A stretch of DNA of 6,297 bases from Synergistaceae bacterium (GTDB lineage: Bacteria; Synergistota; Synergistia; Synergistales; Aminobacteriaceae), in NCBI GenBank assembly GCA_017447325.1, contig JAFSNU010000313.1, positions 1-6,297 of the forward strand, written 5' to 3'. Under the pieces are notes generated by a model that was not told where the DNA came from, did not search any database, and was given only the letters and a program-made list of their open reading frames with translations. The position numbers were made by a program, and so were the translations under genes. Shown here in pieces: positions 1 to 5,431 of the stretch; positions within the stretch are counted from its first letter, which is position 1; each line of letters opens with the position of its first letter.

Positions 1-34
1 GTTCATCCTGAGCCAGGATCAAACTCTCAGTTTA
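1..34 (-). rRNA. rrs: 16S ribosomal RNA, 5' end only (partial)
   Basis: Read on the minus strand, the window begins with the universally conserved 5' segment of bacterial 16S rRNA: GAGTTTGATCCTGGCTCAG (the classical 27F primer site) followed by GATGAAC. By alignment with the E. coli 5' end, which has eight bases before GAGTTTGATC, the mature 5' end falls near position 34; this is approximate to a few bases. The rest of the gene, and presumably the 23S and 5S genes, lie beyond the left edge. The fragment is too short to identify the phylum. Confidence 0.95.
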
Positions 35-142
35 TATCTCATTGACTCGTTAATTACTTTAATCTATAATATTTATACGCCGTATTTAATTTTAAAAATA
101 CCGTCACGCTTTCAAGCTCTCGCCTCTCGCGCAACAGGAAAT

Positions 143-170
143 AGTATATCACGTTTTTATTTTACGTCAA
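143..170 (-). promoter_or_regulatory. rRNA operon promoter (extended -10, sigma-70 type)
   Basis: On the minus strand a TTGACG -35 box (170-165) is separated by 16 bases from a TATACT -10 box (148-143). The -10 box is preceded by TG plus one base (TGATATACT), an extended -10 element. Transcription should begin near 136, giving a leader of about 100 nt before mature 16S RNA. The bases immediately upstream of the -35 box (about 171-211) are almost entirely A and T in runs, as in the UP elements that bind the RNA polymerase alpha subunit at strong rRNA promoters. The boxes are seen directly; the UP role is inferred. I found no convincing second promoter or boxA antitermination element in the leader. 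Confidence 0.8.
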
Positions 171-211
171 GCAAAATTTTAAAATTAATTTAAAAAATTT
201 TAAAATTATTT

Positions 212-1696
212 TTAAATAGTCGAACTCAAAATTTCCTCGAGGCTCGTTACGCCGTTTAACACTGCCTTTAAGCCCGACTCTCGAATCGTGCGCATGAATT
301 TTTTATCAACCAAAATTTTATTCAGCTCCATGATAGTCGCGCCGTTCAAAATCATGTCGCGTATCTCCTCGTCCACTGTCATAATTTCAAAAATTCCAAC
401 GCGGCCTTTATATCCCGTCCAGTTGCAATGCTCACAGCCTGTTGCTCTATAAGCTTTAGACTTTAAAGGCAAATTTAAATTCCCGCAAGTCTTATCATCT
501 ATAATATACTCGCGCTTGCAATTATTACATAACTTTCTGACAAGTCTCTGCGAGATCACGCCCGCCAAAGTCGCCGCGACTAAGAACGCCGGCACTCCCA
601 TTTCAATAAATCTCGTTGCAGCTCCGGCAGCGTCGTTAGTGTGTATAGTTGATAAAACTAAATGGCCGGTCAATGCCGCGCGTATTGCAGTCTGTGCGGT
701 CTCGACGTCGCGAATTTCGCCGACCATAATTTTATCAGGGTCTTGACGCAGCGCAGCCCGCAATGCTTTATTAAAATCTAAGCCGATCTTCTCGTGTATT
801 TGCACTTGATTTATTCCGGAAATTAATAATTCTACCGGGTCTTCTACAGTTATAATATTAACATCCGGCTTGTTTAAATTTTGAAGCAGCGCGTAAAGCG
901 TCGTGGACTTGCCGCTGCCTGTCGGGCCGGCCGCTAATAAAATTCCGTAGGGCAATTCGCAAAAATTTTTTATAATTTTTAAATCTCGCTCATCAAAGCC
1001 TAAATTCTCAAGGCCTATCTCTAAATTTTTATTGTCCAAAATTCTTATCGCTAATTTAGCTCCGTTCACCGTCGCAAAAGTATTCACGCGTATGTCTATG
1101 CTGCGGCCTTCAAATTTCATGAAGAAATGTCCGTCCTGCGGCAAACGATTTTCAGCTATATTCATATTGCACCTCAGCTTGAAAATATTTGCGAGCGGGG
1201 CGTGAAGCTCCGACGGCATTTTAAATTTCGTGTATAATTTGCCGTCTAATCTAAATCTCACGCGCACGAGCGAATTAAATTTATTTTCTAAATTTAATTC
1301 TTTAAATTTTATATTCTCGATGTGCATGTCTGAGGCGGCGCTCTTCACGGCCTCGTTTAATAAAAAATCAGCGATAAATCCAACGGGCTGAGCGTCAGAA
1401 TTTGAATTTACATTTTTATAAAAATCATAAATTTTATCTAAATTTTTTGAAATATCATCGTGCGACGCAACCGCAAAAATTATTTCACGACCCCGCAACT
1501 CCTGAGCGATTTTTGAATCTTCAGGGTCGGAGGCCGCGACTAAAATTTTTCCGTCTTTAAGCAACGCTAACGGAATTATATTTAAAAATTTTGCAGTGTG
1601 ACGGGAGACAAGCCGCAGCGCGTTTAAATCCGCGATAAATCCGTCAAGCTCGATGAAATTCAAGCCTAATTTTTCGGCAAGCTCCCGCTCAGTCAT
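212..1696 (-). CDS. GspE/PilB-family secretion or type IV pilus assembly ATPase
   Basis: Cytoplasmic hexameric ATPase of the type II secretion / type IV pilus superfamily, which powers polymerisation of pilin or pseudopilin subunits. The protein has 494 residues. An N-terminal region resembling the MshEN/T2SSE_N domain spans roughly residues 25-95. The linker motif SDMHIEN (122-128) and the R.R.DG strand (145-152) are typical of the family. The ATPase core follows: Walker A GPTGSGKST (257-265, Lys263), Asp box ITVEDPVE (282-289), Walker B IMVGEIRD (323-330, Glu327) and His box GHLVLSTIHT (344-353). A four-cysteine zinc site is formed by C390-x2-C393 and C421-x2-C424. The zinc cysteines favour GspE/PilB over the retraction ATPase PilT. 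It is shorter than the roughly 550-570 residues usual for PilB, mainly at the N terminus. It lies 23 bp downstream of fbaB, probably in one transcript. No pilin, platform or secretin gene is visible, so GspE cannot be told from PilB. No Shine-Dalgarno is seen before the ATG; the upstream gap is pure A/T. Confidence 0.93.
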   Translation of the reverse strand: MTERELAEKLGLNFIELDGFIADLNALRLVSRHTAKFLNIIPLALLKDGKILVAASDPEDSKIAQELRGREIIFAVASHDDISKNLDKIYDFYKNVNSNSDAQPVGFIADFLLNEAVKSAASDMHIENIKFKELNLENKFNSLVRVRFRLDGKLYTKFKMPSELHAPLANIFKLRCNMNIAENRLPQDGHFFMKFEGRSIDIRVNTFATVNGAKLAIRILDNKNLEIGLENLGFDERDLKIIKNFCELPYGILLAAGPTGSGKSTTLYALLQNLNKPDVNIITVEDPVELLISGINQVQIHEKIGLDFNKALRAALRQDPDKIMVGEIRDVETAQTAIRAALTGHLVLSTIHTNDAAGAATRFIEMGVPAFLVAATLAGVISQRLVRKLCNNCKREYIIDDKTCGNLNLPLKSKAYRATGCEHCNWTGYKGRVGIFEIMTVDEEIRDMILNGATIMELNKILVDKKFMRTIRESGLKAVLNGVTSLEEILSSTI

Positions 1697-1719
1697 TTTT
1701 AAATTTTTAAAATTTTAAT

Positions 1720-2802
1720 TTACGCTATGCTGACATCTTTGCAAAGATAGACGTCCTGAACTGCGTTGATGATCTCGACGCCCTCGCTCATCGGACGCTG
1801 GAAGGCTTTGCGGCCTAAAATTAATCCCATGCCGCCGGCTCTCTTATTAATAACAGCCGTTCTGACTGCCTGAGCCAAGTCAGTGCTGCCGCCCGAAGCT
1901 CCGCCGGAGTTAATCAAGCCTGCGCGGCCTGCGTAGCAATTTAAAACCTGATAGCGGGTCAAGTCAATCGGGTTCGCGCTCGTGAGCTTGTCGTACATCT
2001 CTTTGGACGTCTTGCCGTAGCCGCTGCCCATCGCCTGATAGCCTCCGTTATTCTCGGGCTGCTTCTGTTTAATAATATCGGCCTCGATCGTAACGCCCAA
2101 GTGATTTGCCTGGCCGGTTAAATCTGCTGACGAATGATAGTCCGTCGTCTTGCCGTTCTCTTTAATCTTGAACGCTGAATTTCTTAAATAGCACCATAAG
2201 ATCGTCGCCATGCCCATCTCGTGAGCCTTGTGAAACGCTTTAGACACTTCCTGAATCTGGCGGGTTGACTGCTCGCTGCCGAAGTAAATCGTCGCGCCGA
2301 CTGCAACAGCTCCCATGTCGCGGGCCTGTTCAACCTGAGCGAACATGACTTGATCAAACTGATTGGGATAAGTTAATAACTCGTTGTGATTTAATTTTAA
2401 TACGAACGGAATTTTGTGCGCGTAGCGTCTTGCGACTGCTCCTAATACTCCTAAGGTCGTGGCCACGGCGTTGCATCCGGCTTCCATTGCGAGCTTAATA
2501 ATATTTTCGGGATCGAAATAAAGCGGGTTGGGTCCGAACGAAGCTCCGCCAGAATGTTCGACGCCCTGGTCAACAGGCAGTATAGAAATATAGCCCGTGT
2601 TGGCAAGACGGCCGTGATTAAACAACGTCTGCAAAGATCTCAAGACAGGAATCTGTCTGTCGGAAATGCTCCAGACTCTGTCAACGAAGTCCGCGCCCGG
2701 GAGCGACAACATGCTTGCCGGAACTGTCTCGCACTTATGCTCGAGCAGCGTCTTTGCCTCGCCGCCGAGCAGCTCTTCAATCTTGTTAATGCTCATGCTC
2801 AT
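1720..2802 (-). CDS. fbaB: Class I fructose-bisphosphate aldolase, FbaB/DhnA type
   Basis: Reversibly cleaves fructose 1,6-bisphosphate to dihydroxyacetone phosphate and glyceraldehyde 3-phosphate through a Schiff base, without metal; it acts in cytoplasmic glycolysis and gluconeogenesis. The 360-residue protein closely resembles E. coli FbaB (about 350 residues) along its whole length as I remember that sequence. Shared blocks include ILPVDQGVEHS (74-84, with catalytic Asp78), LKLNHNE (135-141), GAVAVGATIYFGSE (164-177), ADLTGQANHL (226-235), ADIIKQK (241-247; Lys245 is the likely Schiff-base lysine), the phosphate-binding INSGGASGG (297-305) and NKRAGGMGLILGRKAF (319-334). The first ATG is chosen because TAGGAG lies upstream at 2820-2815, though 12 bases away, which is rather long; the next Met codon at 2796 would be farther still. 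Codons are more G/C-rich and contain fewer A(n)T(n) runs than the ATPase gene beside it, as expected for a highly expressed central-metabolism gene. First gene of the probable fbaB-ATPase transcript. Confidence 0.96.
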   Translation of the reverse strand: MSMSINKIEELLGGEAKTLLEHKCETVPASMLSLPGADFVDRVWSISDRQIPVLRSLQTLFNHGRLANTGYISILPVDQGVEHSGGASFGPNPLYFDPENIIKLAMEAGCNAVATTLGVLGAVARRYAHKIPFVLKLNHNELLTYPNQFDQVMFAQVEQARDMGAVAVGATIYFGSEQSTRQIQEVSKAFHKAHEMGMATILWCYLRNSAFKIKENGKTTDYHSSADLTGQANHLGVTIEADIIKQKQPENNGGYQAMGSGYGKTSKEMYDKLTSANPIDLTRYQVLNCYAGRAGLINSGGASGGSTDLAQAVRTAVINKRAGGMGLILGRKAFQRPMSEGVEIINAVQDVYLCKDVSIA

Positions 2803-2814
2803 TTTAAAATTTCA

Positions 2815-2843
2815 CTCCTACAAAAAATTTTGATATAATTATA
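2815..2843 (-). promoter_or_regulatory. Probable fbaB promoter -10 box and ribosome binding site
   Basis: On the minus strand a perfect TATAAT (2843-2838) lies about 35 bp before the fbaB ATG, and TAGGAG (2820-2815) is the likely ribosome binding site. No good -35 box stands 16-18 bases upstream of this TATAAT. An alternative farther up is TTGAAA (2906-2901) with 16 bases to TATACA (2884-2879), which would give a longer leader. Both are possible and the sequence alone does not decide between them. Confidence 0.45.
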
Positions 2844-2869
2844 ATACTTTTAAAAATTTTTGCCCGTTC

Positions 2870-2883
2870 ATACATTTTTGTAT
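2870..2883. repeat. Small inverted repeat ATACA-N4-TGTAT
   Basis: ATACA (2870-2874) and TGTAT (2879-2883) are perfect inverted 5-base arms around TTTT. The repeat lies about 27 bp upstream of the proximal fbaB -10 box and overlaps the alternative distal -10. It is a possible operator, but short arms in A/T-rich DNA arise easily by chance. Confidence 0.35.
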
Positions 2884-2899
2884 AAGTTCATTTCAAAGT

Positions 2900-2923
2900 T
2901 TTTCAACTACATTTTCAACTACA
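2900..2923. repeat. Perfect tandem duplication of a 12-bp unit
   Basis: TTTTCAACTACA occurs twice head to tail (2900-2911 and 2912-2923). On the fbaB sense strand this reads TGTAGTTGAAAA twice; a third, weaker TTTGAAA follows at 2897-2891. The repeats overlap the possible distal fbaB -35 region, so a regulator-binding array is conceivable. No regulator is recognised. Confidence 0.85.
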
Positions 2924-2948
2924 AACGCATTAAATAAATTTATGCACC

Positions 2949-2960
2949 GCAATTAATTGC
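2949..2960. repeat. 12-bp perfect palindrome GCAATTAATTGC
   Basis: GCAATTAATTGC is fully self-complementary and sits near the middle of the divergent fbaB / lipoprotein spacer. CGCAA (2948-2952) can also pair with TTGCG (2963-2967), so CGCAA-like words recur in both orientations here. It could be an operator for a dimeric regulator; no family is assigned. Confidence 0.5.
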
Positions 2961-2978
2961 ACTTGCGTTTACAAAAAT

Positions 2979-3056
2979 AAACTCACGCAAAATTTTTCGC
3001 AAAATTTTTTGATCAAGCTAAAAAATTTAAACTCAAAATTTTTTTGCAAATCAAGC
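2979..3056. repeat. Tandem 12-bp repeat within an imperfect longer duplication; A(n)T(n) tracts
   Basis: CGCAAAATTTTT is repeated perfectly head to tail at 2986-2997 and 2998-3009. The surrounding block at 2979-3018 begins AAACTCA, runs through A4T5-6 and GCAAA, and ends TCAAGC. A shortened copy at 3029-3056 has the same order of words: AAACTCA, A4T7, GCAAA, TCAAGC. A(n)T(n) junctions fall near 2992, 3004, 3025, 3038, 3068 and 3111; several gaps are near one, two or three helical turns, so the DNA may be curved ahead of the lipoprotein promoter. The repeats are seen directly; curvature is inferred. Confidence 0.7.
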
Positions 3057-3073
3057 CGAGCGATAAAATTTTT

Positions 3074-3102
3074 TTGATTTAATCTTATTAACGGAGTATA
3101 AT
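3074..3102 (+). promoter_or_regulatory. Promoter of the lipoprotein gene (sigma-70 type)
   Basis: A TTGATT -35 box (3074-3079) is followed after exactly 17 bases by a perfect TATAAT -10 box (3097-3102). Transcription should begin near 3109, giving a leader of about 67 nt. The -35 box abuts an A4T7 tract. The leader contains a perfect 8-bp tandem CTTTAGCT (3132-3139, 3140-3147) and ends with the strong ribosome binding site AAGGAAG (3161-3167), eight bases before the ATG at 3176. Confidence 0.8.
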
Positions 3103-3175
3103 TTAGAAAAATTTTAATTTTATATCTTTATCTTTAGCTCTTTAGCTAACTGTTAAGGGAAAGGAAGATATTTTT

Positions 3176-4588
3176 ATGAACAAACGTAGTTTTAGTTTAG
3201 TATGTGCGTTGCTTTGCTTCGCATTGCTTGCAGTGACGGCAGGAGGATGCGGCGGCTCGAGTTCGCATCGCAGCTCCAATGAATCGAAATTCGCGGCGGC
3301 TTTATCTAAAATTATCGATAATTTTGCGGAGACTGCCGAAGTTGCGGAGGAAGACGGAAAATTGTTTAATGTCGTTAATGACATTTTAGCTCAGTACGCC
3401 GGTACAAGCAGCAGCGATACCAACGGGATAGTCGTGAACGTTCTTGAAAGTATAAGAACCGGGTCAAGTACCGTCACGTCAGCATCGTTTAGCGGCACGC
3501 TTGGCGATGTTACTTTTGAGCAGCGTGTGAACGTCGATCTTACCGGAACGCATTTCACTTCCGACAACGGAAAGCTTACGAGAACGGACGGCAACAGCGA
3601 CTTCCAGTTATCAATCACAAGCAACGACCACACGACGGTTCTCACGATTACGCCCTCGACAAATTCTTACTGGAAAGCGAATACGTTATTATCGGCGGTG
3701 CTTAACGAGTACATGGAGTCAAAAAATATTGATGCACCCGTGACTCTCTTGTTTAATAAAGTGCCGGCTACGATGAATATAACTCTGACTTATCAGGACA
3801 ATACATCCAATTCTACGCCGCTTACTTTATTGAGCGGAACAGTCAGCATGACGGCCTCCGGCACGGATGTTTATGAGAATACAACGCGTGAAGATAAGTT
3901 TGATTTGAACCTCATATTACACGCCTTGAATAAGACTACTATTAATGCTGCGGGCAGCCTGAGCAATACGGCTAATTCGGACAATACTTCTTATACAGTC
4001 AAGGCAAATACGAAGTTTGGCAATTTACTTAACTTCAACTCTACTATAGTTAACAAGGTCAATGCTCAAGCAACTAAACAGAGTGATGCTGTTACAGCGA
4101 CAGTCTCGGAATTTGAGGCAAAGGTCTATAATAACCTGCTGAACTTCGACCTCATTGGTGGCGGCGACTCAATCAACTTAAGTAAATTAATTGATTTATA
4201 CAACAGGGGCAAATCAACTACAGAAGCGCAGGCTATAGCCAATGCCGCAGATATAAACGAGATTATTCAAGATAATGAAATCTACGTCAACGGCAACGCT
4301 AACAGCACAATGAGAGCCTTTGCAGGTTACATGGCCGGCTATGATCACGTCCGCATCGGCTTGGTGTTCCATGACAAACCGCTCGAGGAGCCAAAATTGA
4401 TTCGTGATATAGTCGAAGAAACTGAGTTGAAAAAGATTAAAACGATGCTTACAAAAGTTTATCCGAATCTTTTGAAGCTTCTCCAGGTCTCGCAGAATTT
4501 AAGTTTCCTCGATCTCAGTGCTATGGGTATTAATATCGATCAAGCATTCCTGCAGGCTATCTTTAACGAGATTTTCGATATTAATTAA
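3176..4588 (+). CDS. Putative secreted lipoprotein of unknown function
   Basis: I do not recognise a family for this 470-residue protein. It opens with a lipoprotein-type signal peptide: a basic N terminus (MNKRS), a hydrophobic core (about 7-21) and Cys25 in TAGGCGG. The lipobox is slightly atypical because Ala rather than Leu occupies -3. A Gly/Ser-rich tether follows (26-35). Cys10, Cys14 and Cys25 are the only cysteines, so the mature part has no disulfides. Residues about 36-95 look helical. About 100-310 is rich in Thr, Ser and Asn with alternating polar and hydrophobic residues, suggesting extended beta sheet. About 312-470 is largely helical, ending in amphipathic hydrophobic stretches (LLKLLQVSQNLSFLDLSAM). 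No enzyme motif is seen. The start is supported by the ribosome binding site and the signal peptide. It is a single-gene unit with its own strong promoter and terminator, diverges from fbaB and precedes a two-component operon. Codon use resembles a well expressed gene, with few A(n)T(n) runs. A role at the cell envelope is inferred. Confidence 0.85.
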   Translation: MNKRSFSLVCALLCFALLAVTAGGCGGSSSHRSSNESKFAAALSKIIDNFAETAEVAEEDGKLFNVVNDILAQYAGTSSSDTNGIVVNVLESIRTGSSTVTSASFSGTLGDVTFEQRVNVDLTGTHFTSDNGKLTRTDGNSDFQLSITSNDHTTVLTITPSTNSYWKANTLLSAVLNEYMESKNIDAPVTLLFNKVPATMNITLTYQDNTSNSTPLTLLSGTVSMTASGTDVYENTTREDKFDLNLILHALNKTTINAAGSLSNTANSDNTSYTVKANTKFGNLLNFNSTIVNKVNAQATKQSDAVTATVSEFEAKVYNNLLNFDLIGGGDSINLSKLIDLYNRGKSTTEAQAIANAADINEIIQDNEIYVNGNANSTMRAFAGYMAGYDHVRIGLVFHDKPLEEPKLIRDIVEETELKKIKTMLTKVYPNLLKLLQVSQNLSFLDLSAMGINIDQAFLQAIFNEIFDIN

Positions 4589-4618
4589 TTTGAATTTAAT
4601 TAATTAAAATTTTATTTC

Positions 4619-4651
4619 AGCGGAAGTCACAGCGGCTTCCGCTTTTATTTT
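4619..4651 (+). terminator. Intrinsic terminator after the lipoprotein gene
   Basis: AGCGGAAG (4619-4626) and CTTCCGCT (4636-4643) form a perfect 8-bp stem around a 9-base loop, followed by the T-rich tail TTTATTTT. It starts 30 bp after the lipoprotein stop codon. The A/T-only stretch before it contains two TTAATTAA blocks. The minus-strand side lacks a good T tail, so it probably works only in the plus direction. Confidence 0.85.
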
Positions 4652-4710
4652 AAATTTAATTTCAAAAAATTTTCAAGCTCACAAGATTTTTAATGCTAAA
4701 ATTAAAAATT

Positions 4711-5418
4711 ATGAGAAATTTTAAAATTTTAATTGTAGAAGATGAGCCGTCTATATCTGAAGCGGTCGAGGCGTATATCAAGCGCGCCGGCTATGACACG
4801 CTGACAGCATTTGACGGTCAAGAGGCGTTGAAGCTCTGGCAGGAGCAGCAGCCGGATTTAATCGTGCTTGACTTAATGCTGCCGAAGTTAAGCGGCGTTG
4901 ACGTGTGCAAAATTATTCGGGCGGAAAATTCGCAGGTGCCGATTATCATGCTCACGGCCAAGAGCAGCGATGCGGACGTCGTGAACGGTCTCGACAGCGG
5001 AGCTAATGATTATGTCTCAAAGCCTTTCAGCATGCGCGTATTACTCGCGAGGATCAGGGCGCAGCTCAGGCAGGGCGATTTAAATTCAGGCGAAAATAAT
5101 TTGAATAATAATAATGTTATTAAATGCGCGGGCGGGCGTATCGAAGTCGATAAATCAAGAATTGAAATTCGAAAGGACGGCGTACCGGTGCAAGTTACTA
5201 AAAGCGAATTTTTAGTCTTCGCGGCTCTTGCGTCGCAGCCAATTAAAACTTGGTCGCGCGACGAAATTATTCAAGCTGCATTGGGCGACGACTATGACGG
5301 CTTTGACAGGACAATCGACGCGTATATTAAAAATTTACGGCGTAAGCTCGCCGAGCCGGATCATAAAAACGGATGGATTAACACAGTTCACGGCTTCGGC
5401 TACAGGCTTGAAGATTAA
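4711..5418 (+). CDS. OmpR/PhoB-family DNA-binding response regulator
   Basis: Cytoplasmic transcription regulator activated by phosphoryl transfer from the kinase encoded next. Numbered from the upstream ATG at 4693, it has a receiver domain at about 10-127: acidic pocket E16-D17, phospho-acceptor Asp60 (in VLDLMLP), Thr88 and Lys110 (in KPF). An Asn-rich linker (about 128-143) leads to a winged-helix effector domain (about 144-241), with the recognition-helix segment DRTIDAYIKNLRRKL and the C-terminal wing motif TVHGFGYRLED. All residues needed for phosphorylation are present. The ATG at 4711 (MRNFKILIVEDE) is preferred because family members usually start a few residues before the first strand; starting at 4693 would add six residues (MLKLKI). 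Neither start has a Shine-Dalgarno. No clear promoter is seen in the roughly 65 bp after the preceding terminator. The kinase gene follows after 13 bp. Confidence 0.93.
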   Translation: MRNFKILIVEDEPSISEAVEAYIKRAGYDTLTAFDGQEALKLWQEQQPDLIVLDLMLPKLSGVDVCKIIRAENSQVPIIMLTAKSSDADVVNGLDSGANDYVSKPFSMRVLLARIRAQLRQGDLNSGENNLNNNNVIKCAGGRIEVDKSRIEIRKDGVPVQVTKSEFLVFAALASQPIKTWSRDEIIQAALGDDYDGFDRTIDAYIKNLRRKLAEPDHKNGWINTVHGFGYRLED

Positions 5419-5431
5419 GATTAAATAAATT

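Noticed and set aside
61..120. Second rRNA promoter or boxA antitermination site in the 16S leader
   Set aside because: TATAAA and TATTAT words exist but lack a -35 box at proper spacing; CTTGAAA is only a weak boxA resemblance.
516..746. Plus-strand 76-codon open frame
   Set aside because: Lies antisense inside the GspE/PilB core, including the Walker B and His-box coding region, and has no ribosome binding site; a shadow frame.
2554..2838. Plus-strand 94-codon open frame over the fbaB start
   Set aside because: Antisense to highly conserved fbaB codons and extends across the fbaB ribosome binding site; no family resemblance.
2803..3175. CRISPR array or riboswitch in the repeat-rich spacer
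   Set aside because: The repeats are only 8-12 bp and directly tandem without spacers, and no conserved riboswitch core was recognised.
3142..3645. Two minus-strand open frames opposite the lipoprotein gene
   Set aside because: Antisense to a gene with a clear promoter, ribosome binding site and signal peptide; no recognisable motifs.
4581..4607. TTAATTAA inverted blocks as a terminator
   Set aside because: The arms contain only A and T and would form a weak stem; the G/C-containing hairpin just downstream is the better terminator.
4644..4710. Promoter for the two-component operon
   Set aside because: The stretch is A/T-rich, so -10-like words are inevitable, but no pair of boxes at 16-18 spacing stands out.
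5228..5428. Plus-strand 66-codon frame inside the response regulator
   Set aside because: Out-of-frame shadow of the winged-helix domain; no start signals.
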